Origin: Aerosticca soli
Lineage (GTDB): Bacteria; Pseudomonadota; Gammaproteobacteria; Xanthomonadales; Rhodanobacteraceae
Assembly: GCF_003967035.1 (NCBI RefSeq)
Contig: NZ_AP018560.1
Location: 271,001 to 335,000 of the forward strand
DNA: 64,000 bases
Reading direction: 5' to 3'
Position numbers and translations under genes: made by a program. Positions 9,871 to 19,197 of the stretch are shown piece by piece; positions within the stretch are counted from its first letter, which is position 1; each line of letters opens with the position of its first letter. The notes beneath the pieces are model-generated. The model was not told the origin of the DNA and made no database searches. It saw nothing but the letters and a program-made list of their open reading frames with translations.

Positions 9871-10440
9871 TCACAGGGATCGACGGGGCGCGGCGCGACG
9901 CCGGCCGGACAGCATGCGCACGAGCACGTCGTCGCGATCGATGAAATGATGCTTGAGCGCGGCGCCGACATGGAAGACGAGCACCGCCAAGAGCAGCCAG
10001 TAGGCGTATTCGTGCACCGCGTGGGCGAGCCTTGCGCGGGCCTCGTCCTTGGCGGCGAGCGCCGGCAGGTTGAACAGCTTGAACCACTGCAACGGATAGC
10101 CGCGCAGCGCATTGAACCACCAGCCGCTCAGCGGCAGCGCCAGCATCAGCGCATAGAGCGCCAGATGCACCGCGTGCGCGGCGTGTCGCTGCCAGGCCGG
10201 CGCCGGCAGTTCGCGCGGCCGGCCGTCGACGAGCCGCCAGAGCACGCGCAGCAGGGCCAGGGCGAGCAGGGTGAGGCCGATGGACTTGTGCAGCGCGTAG
10301 AGACGGATCTTGTCCATCGACGGCGGCAGGGTGGTCATCCACAGCCCGAACAGGCCCTCGCCGAGCAGGCCGATCGCCATCAACCAGTGCAGGGCCCGGG
10401 CGATCGCGCCCCAGCGTTCGGCATCGGTGCGTAGCGGCAT
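9871..10440 (-). CDS. Cytochrome b561
   Basis: A 189-residue inner-membrane diheme cytochrome with four transmembrane helices. Candidate heme-ligand histidines are in ALHWLMAIG, ALHKSIGLT, AHAVHLALY and FHVGAALKHHFID, the spacing expected for the CybB family. It passes electrons between the quinone pool and an unidentified partner, probably superoxide or a periplasmic acceptor in known homologues. It is the first gene of a two-gene unit with the YceI gene. The promoter must lie in the 153 bases shared with the divergent sensor kinase. Confidence 0.9.
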   Translation of the reverse strand: MPLRTDAERWGAIARALHWLMAIGLLGEGLFGLWMTTLPPSMDKIRLYALHKSIGLTLLALALLRVLWRLVDGRPRELPAPAWQRHAAHAVHLALYALMLALPLSGWWFNALRGYPLQWFKLFNLPALAAKDEARARLAHAVHEYAYWLLLAVLVFHVGAALKHHFIDRDDVLVRMLSGRRRAAPRRSL

Positions 10441-10593
10441 GGTCGGCGCCTTTTCGGTCGTGCGCGGTGAGTGTGGCCGATCCCGGCCGGCGCCGCCAGC
10501 CGCACGGACAGCGGCAGGCCTGGAGTGCTAGGGTTTTGTGCAGTCGACTTGGGGGCGCGCCGGCGCATGACGGCCGGCCAGGGGGAAATGCAC

Positions 10594-13500
10594 ATGTGGG
10601 CCACCTTTCTGCTGGGCCTGGCGCTGGCGACGGGCGGGCATGCGGACGCCACCGCAGCGGCCGGGCCACCGGCCGCGGCGGTGGCGGCGGAGCGGCTGCT
10701 GCCGACGCCGCAGTTCCGGCGTTTCGGCCTCGAGGAGGGGCTGCCCAGCATCGCCATCAACGCGGTGGTGCAGGATGCGCAGGGCTTCCTGTGGTTCGGC
10801 GGCTCGGGCGGGCTGGTGCGCTATGACGGGGTGTCCTTCCTGAGCTACGTGCACGATCCCCGGCGCGCCGATTCGCTGGCCTCCATCGACATCACCCAGC
10901 TGGTCGACGGCGGCGACGGCACGCTGTGGATCGCCACCGGCGAGGCCGGCGTGGACCGGCTGGAGGCCGACGGCCGGCATTTCCGCCACTGGCGGCATGA
11001 CGAGGCGCGCGTCGACAGCCTGGCCAGCGACCGCGTCGCCGCGCTGGATCGCGCCCGCGACGGCAGCCTGTGGGTCGGCACCGACGCCGGGCTCGATCGC
11101 CTGTATGCCGACGGCCGCCCCGTCGAGCACGTGGCGTACCTGAAGACGCCGAGCGAGAACCCGCGCGACCTGATCGTCGGCGCCCTGCTGGCCGAGGCTG
11201 ATGGCGGGCTGTGGATCGGCACCTGGTCTGGCCGGCTGTTCCACCGTTCGAGTCAGGGCGTCATCGACGAGGTGAAGCTGCCCTGGCGGCCGGGCCAGCA
11301 GGCGCAGGTCTGGCGCCTTGCCGCCGAGCCCGGCGGCGGCCTGCGCATCGCCACCCGGCAGGGGCTCATGCTGCGCGGCGTCGACGGCACCGTGCGCTGG
11401 GCGGCGGACGCCGCCTCGCCCGGACCGGATTTCGTCTTCGACAGCGCGCGCGACCGCGCCGGCCGCCTGTGGCTGGCCACCCTGCATGGCGTGGCGATGG
11501 TCGCGCCCGACGGCAGCGCCTGGGCCTTCCACGCGCAGCCCTCACTGCGCGGCGGCCTGCCGGGCGAATGGGTGTGGCGGGTGCTCGTCGACCGCGAGGG
11601 CGGACTGTGGTTCACCTTCTACGACGGCGGCGTGGCCTACCTGCCGCCGAGCTGGGACCGCTTCACCCATTACGGCCATCGGCCGGACGATCCGGACAGC
11701 CTGCGCGACGACACCATGGTGGCCGCAGTCCCGGCCGCCGACGGGCGGCTGTGGGTCGCCTTCCGGACCGGCGTCGACCGCCTGGACCCGGGCACCGGCA
11801 AGGCCGAGCACGTGCTGACCGGCGCCACCAATGCGGTGGCCGACATCGACGGCCAGCTGTGGTTTCTGCAGCATGGCCTGCCGTTCCGCATGGTGGACGG
11901 CAAGCCGCGGGCGGTCGCCCCCGGACAGCGGCTTTTCGAGCGGGCGCGCATGCTGATCCGCGCCGCCGACGGGGCGGTTTACCTGTGCGCCGCGCCGAAC
12001 GGCCTGTATCGCCTCGACCCGGCCAGCGAGACGGTGACCGCGGTGCCGATGCCGCCGGACGCGGCGGATCCCGCGCTGCGTCCCAGCCTGCTGGACGATC
12101 ACGGCGGGCGGCTCTGGTACGCCAACCACGAGGGCCTGATGCGCTGGGATCCCGAGCTCGGCCGCATGGCGTTCGTGCCCGGCGTCAACCGCGGCAGCGA
12201 CGTGCAGATGCTGTCGTTCGATCGCCAGGACGGCATCTGGATGGCACGGCCGGACGTCCTCGAGCACTACCGTTTCGACGGCCAACGGGCGGTGCTGGAC
12301 CGTACCGTCGGTGCCCGCGAGGGCTGGCCGACGATGGTGCTCTATGGCATGGAGACCGATGCCGCCGGCCGGCTGTGGCTGTTCGCCGCCGACGGCCTGC
12401 GCCGCTTCGATCCGCGCACCGGCGCGTTCACCGTGTTCGGCACCGGCGACGGCCTGGATGAGCGGGCCTTCCGCGGCACGCCAGTGTGGCGACCGGGCGG
12501 GCGCCTCTGGTACGTGCCGGTGCGCTCCGGGGTGATCGCCTTCGATCCCATGGCCGCGCCAGTGCCATTGCCGACGCCGCAGCCGGTGCTGGTCACGCTC
12601 GGCAGCCGCGACGGCGATGGTGCCCGGCTGTGGTCGACGCAGCAGCGCGATCTCACCCTGGGCTGGCGCACGCGCGAGCTGCAGGTGGCGCTGCGTGCGT
12701 TGTCCTATGTCGATCCCAAGGCCATGCGCTACCGCTTCCGCCTGCGCGGCTACGACCCCGACTGGGTCGAGATCGGCCCGCACGGCGAGCGCACCTTCAC
12801 CGAGCTGCCGCCCGGCGACTATCGGCTGGAAGGCGGCGCCGCCGGCAGCGACGGCCGCTGGGGACATCTGGCCGCACCGTTGCATCTGCACGTGCAGGCC
12901 CCGCCCTGGCGGCGCTGGTGGGCGTGGCTGGTCTACGCGCTGCTGGCCGGCGTGGCGTTGCAGCTCGGTGTGCGGGCCTGGCGCCGGCGCCAGGCGCATC
13001 GCCGGCAGGTCCAGCACACCGAGCAGCAGCGCCGGCTCGCCGAACAGGCGAGCGCGGCCAAGACGCAGTTCCTCGCCACCCTGGGACACGAGCTGCGCAC
13101 GCCGATGACCGGCGTGCTCGGCATGGCCGAGCTGCTGCTCAGTACGCCGCTTGACGCCACCCAGCGCCAATATGCCCTGGCCATGCAGCGCTCCGGCAGC
13201 CTGCTGCTGCGGCTGCTCAACGATTCCCTGGACCTCGCCCGCATCGAGGTCGGCCGCCTCGAGCTCGAGCCGGTGCCGTTCGATCCGCGTCAGCTGGTGG
13301 CGGACGTGATCCAGCTCGAGACCGGCCCGGCGCAGATGAAGGGCCTCGGGCTCGACGCGCACGTCGACGAGGCGCTGCCCGAACGCCTGCTGGGCGATCC
13401 GCTGCGCATCCGCCAGATCCTGCTCAACCTGGTCAACAACGCGCTCAAGTTCACCGAGGCCGGCGGCGTCGTGCTGCGCGCCGAACGCACCGCCGAGGGC

Positions 13501-14181
13501 GTGTGTTTCAGCGTGCAGGACACCGGGCCCGGCATCCCGCAGGCCGAGCACGCGCGGCTGTTCCGTCGCTACGTGCAGATGGACGGGCCGCAACGGCGTT
13601 CCGGCAGCGGCCTTGGGCTGGCCATCTGCCGCGAGCTGGTCGAGCTCATGGGCGGCAGCATCGGGCTCGTTTCCGAGCCCGGGCGTGGCAGCACCTTCAC
13701 CGTCTGCCTGCCGCTGCCGGCGGTGGCGTCGCCGCTGGCGCTCGCCCCGGCGGCCAGCGCGCAGGCGCTCAAGGTGCTCCTGGTCGAGGACGACGGCATC
13801 GTCGCCGCGGTGATCTGCGGTCTGCTCGAACGGCAGGGCCACGCGGTGGTCCATGTCGGCCATGCGCTGGCCGCGCTGGCGGAGCTGGCGCAGACGCACT
13901 TCGACCTCATGCTGCTCGATCTGGACCTGCCGGGCCTGGACGGTTTCCGGCTCGCCCGGCTGATCCGTCAGCGCGAGCGGCCGGGCGAGTATCTGCCGAT
14001 CGTGGCGGTGACCGCGCGCAGCGACCGCGACGAGGAAAGCCACACCCGCGCCGCTGGCATGGACGGCTTCCTGCGCAAGCCGCTTTCCGGCGAGGCGCTG
14101 GCCGCCGTCATCGAGAGGGTGCTCGGCCGGCGCCGCGCCGCGCCGCCGGCATCCGGCGTCCTGGCCACCGACCCGGCCTGA
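10594..14181 (+). CDS. Propeller-type hybrid sensor histidine kinase/response regulator
   Basis: A protein of about 1195 residues in one polypeptide. After a hydrophobic start (MWATFLLGLALATGG) come about 700 residues of two-component-regulator propeller repeats, each with phrases such as GFLWFGGSGGLVRYDG and LWVGTDAGLDRL. A Y_Y_Y domain follows, ending near AAPLHLHVQAPPW. Then come one membrane helix (WWAWLVYALLAGVALQL), a HisKA domain with LGHELRTP (phospho-His about residue 832) and an HATPase with NLVNNALKF, DTGPGIP and GSGLGLAI. A receiver domain follows with phospho-Asp about 1109 in LLDLDLPG. No HTH output domain follows. Start 10594 has GGGGGA seven bases upstream; ATGs at 10567 and 10588 are alternatives. 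The ligand is unknown. Confidence 0.9.
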   Translation: MWATFLLGLALATGGHADATAAAGPPAAAVAAERLLPTPQFRRFGLEEGLPSIAINAVVQDAQGFLWFGGSGGLVRYDGVSFLSYVHDPRRADSLASIDITQLVDGGDGTLWIATGEAGVDRLEADGRHFRHWRHDEARVDSLASDRVAALDRARDGSLWVGTDAGLDRLYADGRPVEHVAYLKTPSENPRDLIVGALLAEADGGLWIGTWSGRLFHRSSQGVIDEVKLPWRPGQQAQVWRLAAEPGGGLRIATRQGLMLRGVDGTVRWAADAASPGPDFVFDSARDRAGRLWLATLHGVAMVAPDGSAWAFHAQPSLRGGLPGEWVWRVLVDREGGLWFTFYDGGVAYLPPSWDRFTHYGHRPDDPDSLRDDTMVAAVPAADGRLWVAFRTGVDRLDPGTGKAEHVLTGATNAVADIDGQLWFLQHGLPFRMVDGKPRAVAPGQRLFERARMLIRAADGAVYLCAAPNGLYRLDPASETVTAVPMPPDAADPALRPSLLDDHGGRLWYANHEGLMRWDPELGRMAFVPGVNRGSDVQMLSFDRQDGIWMARPDVLEHYRFDGQRAVLDRTVGAREGWPTMVLYGMETDAAGRLWLFAADGLRRFDPRTGAFTVFGTGDGLDERAFRGTPVWRPGGRLWYVPVRSGVIAFDPMAAPVPLPTPQPVLVTLGSRDGDGARLWSTQQRDLTLGWRTRELQVALRALSYVDPKAMRYRFRLRGYDPDWVEIGPHGERTFTELPPGDYRLEGGAAGSDGRWGHLAAPLHLHVQAPPWRRWWAWLVYALLAGVALQLGVRAWRRRQAHRRQVQHTEQQRRLAEQASAAKTQFLATLGHELRTPMTGVLGMAELLLSTPLDATQRQYALAMQRSGSLLLRLLNDSLDLARIEVGRLELEPVPFDPRQLVADVIQLETGPAQMKGLGLDAHVDEALPERLLGDPLRIRQILLNLVNNALKFTEAGGVVLRAERTAEGVCFSVQDTGPGIPQAEHARLFRRYVQMDGPQRRSGSGLGLAICRELVELMGGSIGLVSEPGRGSTFTVCLPLPAVASPLALAPAASAQALKVLLVEDDGIVAAVICGLLERQGHAVVHVGHALAALAELAQTHFDLMLLDLDLPGLDGFRLARLIRQRERPGEYLPIVAVTARSDRDEESHTRAAGMDGFLRKPLSGEALAAVIERVLGRRRAAPPASGVLATDPA

Positions 14182-14187
14182 AGGGCG

Positions 14188-14610
14188 CTACATGTCGAAC
14201 TTGCCGACCTCGATGCCGCGCTCGCGGTATTGCCGCCAGCGCAGCCGCGAACCCTCGCGTTCGGCCGGGTCGGCGGCGACTACCTCGAGCACGCGCTCGA
14301 AGCGGCCCTGCGGGATCGTCTCGCGCAGATTGATGACCAGCGGCCGGTCCGGCGTGTCCACGCCCGGCGGCACGATCAGCACGGCGGTGGCGGCATCGTC
14401 CTCGTCGCCGGCGAGCTGGTGCGGGATGAAGGCATCCGCGTCGAACGACCACAGCAGTTCGTCCAGCGCCTCGGCCTGGGCGAAGTCGCGGGTCAGGATC
14501 AGCGTCGGCTGCTGCGCGGCGAAGGCGCGCTTGGCCAGCTCGCACACCAGGGCGAGCGGCTGCTCGCGAAAGCGCGGCTTGGCGATCAGGTAGAAATCGG
14601 CGCGCGGCAT
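14188..14610 (-). CDS. holC: DNA polymerase III chi subunit
   Basis: A 140-residue protein matching HolC across its length: MPRADFYLIAKPRF at the N-terminus, LVCELAKRAFAAQQPTLIL, LLWSFDADAFIPHQLAG and the C-terminal WRQYRERGIEVGKFDM. Chi joins the clamp-loader to single-stranded DNA-binding protein at the replication fork. It lies directly downstream of pepA, the common arrangement in Gammaproteobacteria, with 81 bases between. It ends six bases from the stop of the convergent sensor kinase. Confidence 0.93.
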   Translation of the reverse strand: MPRADFYLIAKPRFREQPLALVCELAKRAFAAQQPTLILTRDFAQAEALDELLWSFDADAFIPHQLAGDEDDAATAVLIVPPGVDTPDRPLVINLRETIPQGRFERVLEVVAADPAEREGSRLRWRQYRERGIEVGKFDM

Positions 14611-14691
14611 GGCGGCGTGAGGCGGAAACCGGTGGGCGGCTGGGCGCGGGGATGGTCCGTCATCGACGTTCCCGGCCGCCGCCCGCCTGCG

Positions 14692-16191
14692 TCAGGACCG
14701 CTGTCCTGCCGCGCGATCGATCAGCCATTGCGCGAGCAGCGGCACCGGCCGCCCGGTGGCCAGGCCCTTGCGGCCCTCTTCCCAGGCGGTGCCGGCGATG
14801 TCCAGGTGCGCCCAGCGCTGGCCCTCGGTGAAGCGGGCCAGGAAGCAGCCGGCGGTGATCGCCCCGGCCGGGCGCCCGCCGACATTGGCCAGATCGGCGA
14901 ATACCGACTCGAGCTGGCTCTGGTAGTCCTCCCACAGCGGCAGGCGCCAGGCGCGGTCCAGGCTCGCCTCGCCGGCGGCGAGGAGCTCGGCGGCCAGCGC
15001 ATCGTCGCGGCTCATCAGCCCGGACGCATGCTTGCCGAGCGCGATCACGCAGGCGCCGGTGAGCGTGGCGGCATCGATCAGGGTCTGCGGCTGATAGGTG
15101 CGGGCGGTCCAGGTCAGCGCGTCGCACAGGATCAGCCGCCCCTCGGCGTCGGTGTTGAGCACCTCGATGGTGAGGCCGGACAGGCTGGTGAGCACGTCGC
15201 CCGGGCGGTAGGCGTTGCCGTCGGGCATGTTCTCCACCGCCGGCACCACGCAGACCAGGTTGATCGGCAGCCTGAGTTCGACCGCGGCGGCGAAGGCGCC
15301 GAGCACACCGGCGGCGCCGCCCATGTCGAACTTCATCTCTTCCATGTTCGGGCCGGGCTTGATGCTGATGCCGCCGGTGTCGAAGGTGATGCCCTTGCCG
15401 ACCAGCGCGTAGGGCCGTTGCTCGGGCGGCGCGCCGCGGTATTCGAGCGCGATCAGCCGCGGCCGGTTGGCCGAGCCGCGGGCGACCGCGAGCAGGGCGC
15501 CGAAACCGAGCTCGGCCAGTTCCGCCTCTTCCAGCACGCGGCAGCCGACGGCATCGGCATGGGCGGCGGCGAAGGTCTGCGCCTGTTCGGCGAGGTAGGC
15601 GGGGTTGCAGATGTTCGGCGGCAGGTTGGCGAGCTCGCGCGCGAGGCGCACGCCGGCGGCGATGGCGCGCGCCTCGTCGAGCCCGCGCGCGGCTTCCTCG
15701 CTGCCGGCGAAGGCGAGCGCGTCGAGCGTGGCGCGCTGCTCGTCGCGCGGCTTGACCGTGGCGGTGTAGCGATAGGCCGCATGGTCGGCGGCGAGCGCGG
15801 CGGTACGCACGCGCCAGGCGGCGTCGCGGCCGGGCACGTCCACCTCGGCCAGGCACGACACCGCGCTCGCCACCGGCAGCCGGCCGAGGGCGCGCACCGC
15901 CTCCAGCTGGGCCTTCTGAAAGCGCAGCGCATCGAAACCCTTCTGCGCGCCCAGGCCCACCACCAGCACGCGCTGCGCGGCGACGCCCACGGGCGCGAAC
16001 AGCACGTGCGTGGTGCCGGCCTTGCCGGTGAGATCGCCGCTTTCGGCCAGCCGCTTGAGCGTGCCGCCGAGCGCCTGGTCGACCCGCGCGGCGGCGCTGG
16101 TGAGCAGGCCGTGTTCGTAGACGCCGACCACCAGGCAGGGCGTCTCGACGGTTTCGGGGGCGACCGCACCGAGGCTGAACTTGAGCGTCAT
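14692..16191 (-). CDS. pepA: Leucyl aminopeptidase (M17)
   Basis: A 499-residue cytoplasmic dizinc aminopeptidase. The M17 signature NTDAEGRL is present, as are the metal ligand block VGKGITFDTGGISIKP and the bicarbonate/catalytic region. Residues 1-160 form the less conserved N-terminal domain that in E. coli PepA also binds DNA at Xer sites and carAB. Whether DNA binding is retained cannot be told. The gene is divergent from lptF with 98 bases between, again the usual arrangement, and is followed by holC. Confidence 0.95.
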   Translation of the reverse strand: MTLKFSLGAVAPETVETPCLVVGVYEHGLLTSAAARVDQALGGTLKRLAESGDLTGKAGTTHVLFAPVGVAAQRVLVVGLGAQKGFDALRFQKAQLEAVRALGRLPVASAVSCLAEVDVPGRDAAWRVRTAALAADHAAYRYTATVKPRDEQRATLDALAFAGSEEAARGLDEARAIAAGVRLARELANLPPNICNPAYLAEQAQTFAAAHADAVGCRVLEEAELAELGFGALLAVARGSANRPRLIALEYRGAPPEQRPYALVGKGITFDTGGISIKPGPNMEEMKFDMGGAAGVLGAFAAAVELRLPINLVCVVPAVENMPDGNAYRPGDVLTSLSGLTIEVLNTDAEGRLILCDALTWTARTYQPQTLIDAATLTGACVIALGKHASGLMSRDDALAAELLAAGEASLDRAWRLPLWEDYQSQLESVFADLANVGGRPAGAITAGCFLARFTEGQRWAHLDIAGTAWEEGRKGLATGRPVPLLAQWLIDRAAGQRS

Positions 16192-16228
16192 CGAGGGTTC
16201 CTTGGAAAGGCTGTCGTGGGGGAAGAAC

Positions 16229-16243
16229 CGGCTAGACTAGCCG
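16229..16243. repeat. Short inverted repeat between pepA and lptF
   Basis: CGGCTA, three bases, TAGCCG form a perfect 6-base inverted repeat in the divergent promoter gap. The spacer TAGACT could serve as a -10 element. It may be a dyad operator or chance; the evidence is only its symmetry and position. Confidence 0.3.
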
Positions 16244-16289
16244 TTTGCAGCTAGCGCCGATGCGCGCGACGAACCGACGATTCTAGCGC

Positions 16290-17393
16290 ATGCCGAGCAT
16301 CCTCGACCGTTACTTCCTGCGTGAGCTGGGCCAGACCGTCGGCGCCACCGTGGTGGTGTTGCTGGCGATCTTCGCCGGCACCTCGTTCGCCTCGGTGCTG
16401 CGCCAGGTCGCCAACGGCAGCTTTCCGGCCAGCGTGATGTTCCAGGTGCTCGGCCTCAACATGCTGGACGGCCTGTCCACGCTGTTGATGCTGGCCGGCT
16501 TCCTCGGCCTGCTGCTCGGCCTCGGCCGGATGTGGCGCGAGAGCGAGATGCACGTGCTGGCCGCCGCGGGCATGGGGCCGGCCGGCATCCTGCGCCCGGT
16601 GGCGGTGCTCGCGGTGGTGCTGATGCTGGTGGTCGGGGTGGTCTCGATGTGGCTGGGGCCGTGGGCCTCGCGCACCGCCGACCGGCTGATCGCGGCGGCC
16701 AACCGCTCGGTGATCGCCGCGGGACTGGACGCCGGGCGCTTCACCGAGCTTCCCGGCAAGGGCGGCATCATCTTCGTCGACAGCCTGAGCCGCGACGGCA
16801 GCGTGCTCGGCAAGACCTTCATCGCCACCGAGCGGGCGAACAGCGACGGCAGCCCGGTGGTCAAGCTGATCACCGCCAAGCACGGCCGGCTCTATCAGGA
16901 GAGCGGCGGCGATGGCCGCTTCGTCGCGTTGTTCGACGGCTGGCAGTACGAGATCCCGCTGGGTGCCGACAACTGGCGGCAGATGCGCTACGTGCGCAAC
17001 GACGCCTCGCTGTCCAACATCCAGAACGACGACAGCGACGAGGATCCCGCGCACAGCCTGACCCTGGGCGAGCTGTGGCGCGCCGACAGCGCCGATGCGC
17101 GCGCGGAGTTCGCCTGGCGCACGGTCGCGCCGGCGATGATGGCGGTGCTGGTGATGCTGGCGCTGCCGCTGGCCCGGCAGAACCCGCGCGAGCCGCGTTT
17201 CGGCCGCCTGCTGCTCGCCGTGCTGAGCTTTTACTTCTATTACCTGCTGCTCGCCCTGTGCCGCGGTCAGTTGATGAAAGGGCGCTGGCACCACGCCACG
17301 CCGATGTGGCTGGTCAGCCTCGTCGTGTTCGCGATCGCGCTGTGGATGTTCTATCGCCAGTACGCACCGCGTCGGCCGGAGACGCGCCGATGA
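16290..17393 (+). CDS. lptF: LPS export permease LptF
   Basis: A 367-residue inner-membrane YjgP/YjgQ-family protein. With LptG and the LptB ATPase it extracts lipopolysaccharide from the inner membrane. It has three N-terminal helices (YFLRELGQTVGATVVVLLAIFAG and following) and a large periplasmic beta-jellyroll region (about residues 120-260). Three C-terminal helices, including YYLLLALCRGQLMK, close the protein. Its last four bases overlap the lptG start (ATGA), so the two are translationally coupled. LptF is the first of the pair, as in other Proteobacteria. Confidence 0.95.
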   Translation: MPSILDRYFLRELGQTVGATVVVLLAIFAGTSFASVLRQVANGSFPASVMFQVLGLNMLDGLSTLLMLAGFLGLLLGLGRMWRESEMHVLAAAGMGPAGILRPVAVLAVVLMLVVGVVSMWLGPWASRTADRLIAAANRSVIAAGLDAGRFTELPGKGGIIFVDSLSRDGSVLGKTFIATERANSDGSPVVKLITAKHGRLYQESGGDGRFVALFDGWQYEIPLGADNWRQMRYVRNDASLSNIQNDDSDEDPAHSLTLGELWRADSADARAEFAWRTVAPAMMAVLVMLALPLARQNPREPRFGRLLLAVLSFYFYYLLLALCRGQLMKGRWHHATPMWLVSLVVFAIALWMFYRQYAPRRPETRR

Positions 17394-18490
17394 GCGCCCT
17401 GCGCATCAAGCGGGTCGACTGGCTGATCGGCGGCAGCGTGCTCGGTGCGGTGCTGATGGTGTGGTTGGTGCTGACCGGCCTCGATGCGGTGATCCAGTTC
17501 GTGCGCCAGCTGGGCTCGGTCGGCCGCAACGGCTACACCATCACCAATGCGATGGTCTACGTGCTGGTGACGGTGCCGCGCCGGCTCTACGAGATGTTCG
17601 GCAACGCGGCGCTGATCGGCGGCCTGCTCGGCCTCGGCGGCCTCGCCGGTACCGGCGAGCTCACCGCATTGCGTGCCTGCGGGCTTTCCAAGCTGCGCAT
17701 CGCCGCCTCGGCCACCGGCGTGGTGGCGGTGCTGCTGGCCGGGGTGGTGCTGCTCGGCGAGACCGCGGCGCCGTGGGGCGACCAGCGCGCGCAGGCGATG
17801 CAGCTCAAGCTCAAGGCGAGCAACCTGGGACTGGCCGGCAACACCGGCCTGTGGGCCCGCGACGGCGAGCGCATCATCAACGCCAAGGCCGCGCTGGCGC
17901 GCCAGACCGCCACCCATGCCAGCGTGCAGCTGGCCGACGTGCGCGTGTTCACGCTGACGCCGGACGGCCGTCTGCTGCGTTTCGACTGGGCGCGGACCGC
18001 CGAGCACGATGGCCAGAGCTGGGTGCTGAGCCAGGTGCGCAGCAGTACCCTGGACGAGAGCGGCGTGCACACCAGCGGCCAGCCGAGCATGCGCTGGTCG
18101 TCGAGTCTGGACCCGCGCATCTTGGAGCAGTCGGTGATCCATCCCGAATACCTGCCGATGCGCGATCTGCGCCGCAACATGGCCTATCTGGAAGCCAACG
18201 GCGAAAGCCCCGGCGTGTATGCGCTGGCGTTCTGGGGCCGCGCGCTGTACCCGCTCAACGTGCTGGTGCTGGTGCTCTGCGCGATGCCGTTCGCGTTCGG
18301 CGCGCTGCGCTCGGGGGGCTTGGGCAAGCGCATCTTCCTCGGCATCCTGCTGGCCATCGGCTGGTATTTCCTGCAGAAGGCGATGGTCAGTTTCGGCGCC
18401 GTGTACGGACTTTCGCCGTTCGTGGCCAACCTGTTGCCGGCGCTGCTGCTCGCCCTCGTGGCCTGGGTCTACTTCCGCCGCTTCGGCTAA
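17390..18490 (+). CDS. lptG: LPS export permease LptG
   Basis: A 366-residue partner of LptF with the same topology: RVDWLIGGSVLGAVLMVWLVL as helix 1, a cytoplasmic coupling loop GLGGLAGTGELTALRACGLS, a periplasmic domain (residues about 130-260) and three final helices. The coupling loop phrase about generic 'ALRA.G.S' is the LptB-docking feature of the family. Start overlaps lptF. The stop lies nine bases from the stop of the convergent TVP38 gene. Confidence 0.95.
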   Translation: MSALRIKRVDWLIGGSVLGAVLMVWLVLTGLDAVIQFVRQLGSVGRNGYTITNAMVYVLVTVPRRLYEMFGNAALIGGLLGLGGLAGTGELTALRACGLSKLRIAASATGVVAVLLAGVVLLGETAAPWGDQRAQAMQLKLKASNLGLAGNTGLWARDGERIINAKAALARQTATHASVQLADVRVFTLTPDGRLLRFDWARTAEHDGQSWVLSQVRSSTLDESGVHTSGQPSMRWSSSLDPRILEQSVIHPEYLPMRDLRRNMAYLEANGESPGVYALAFWGRALYPLNVLVLVLCAMPFAFGALRSGGLGKRIFLGILLAIGWYFLQKAMVSFGAVYGLSPFVANLLPALLLALVAWVYFRRFG

Positions 18491-18499
18491 AAAGGCCGG

Positions 18500-19195
18500 T
18501 CAGTCTCCCGGCGCCCGCCGCCGTTGCACGATGAGGGCGAGCAGCGCCAGCAGGGCGATCGCGCCGAGCGGGGCCAGGATCTGCGGCTGCAGCAGCAGCG
18601 CCGGCTCCAGCTGCCCCTGCCGGCGCAGCGCTTCACCCAGACCCGCGCCGATCGAGCTTTCGAACACCAGCATGACCGTGCCGCCGAGCCAGGTCGCGCC
18701 CAGAAACAACCACAGCGGGCAGCGCAGCCAGGCCAGACACAGGGTGACGAGGCCGAACGGCGCCACCGGCAGGAAGCGCAGGAACAGCGCGTAGCCGCGC
18801 GGGTGCCGCGCGAAATCGCGGTGCAGCCGGGCCACCAGCGCCGGCGGCTGCCGGCTGCCGCAGCCGAAGGCATAGCGGCTGGCCAGGAACAGCAGCAGCG
18901 AGCCGAAGGTGAGCCCGAACGAGGACAGCGCAGTGCCTTCGACCACGCCGAAGGCGAGGCCGCCGGCAAAGATGATGATCACGCTGCCGGGCAGTCCGGT
19001 GGCCACCGCCAGGGTGAGCAGGCCGACATAGGCGCAGCGGCTCAGCCAGGGATGGCGGGCGATCTGCGCGTGGAGCGCCTCCTGGTGCGCGGCCAGGCGC
19101 GTCGGGTGCAGCGTGTCGAGCAGGCCCGAGGCATACAGCACGCCGCCGGCGGCGAGCAGCAGCAGGAGCGGCAGCGCGGCGCGCAGGCGGCCCAT
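18500..19195 (-). CDS. TVP38/TMEM64-family membrane protein
   Basis: A 231-residue integral membrane protein of the DedA-related SNARE-associated (VTT) family. Diagnostic segments are TGLPGSVIIIFAGGLAFG, the re-entrant helix region, and RFLPVAPFGLV. The family is linked to lipid scrambling or small-molecule transport, and the substrate here is unknown. The ATG at 19195 comes two bases after the stop of the upstream deaminase gene, suggesting co-transcription glnS-deaminase-this gene. A long upstream open frame exists but overlaps the deaminase and is rejected. Confidence 0.82.
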   Translation of the reverse strand: MGRLRAALPLLLLLAAGGVLYASGLLDTLHPTRLAAHQEALHAQIARHPWLSRCAYVGLLTLAVATGLPGSVIIIFAGGLAFGVVEGTALSSFGLTFGSLLLFLASRYAFGCGSRQPPALVARLHRDFARHPRGYALFLRFLPVAPFGLVTLCLAWLRCPLWLFLGATWLGGTVMLVFESSIGAGLGEALRRQGQLEPALLLQPQILAPLGAIALLALLALIVQRRRAPGD

Positions 19196-19197
19196 CG

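Noticed and set aside
11542-14043. An 833-residue minus-strand open frame opposite the hybrid kinase
   Set aside because: The composition is typical of an antisense GC shadow, with no recognisable domain, while the plus strand has every kinase motif.
16229-16243. PepA DNA-binding site at the pepA/lptF gap
   Set aside because: The dyad is only six bases per arm, and I know of no reason to assign it to PepA or another named regulator.
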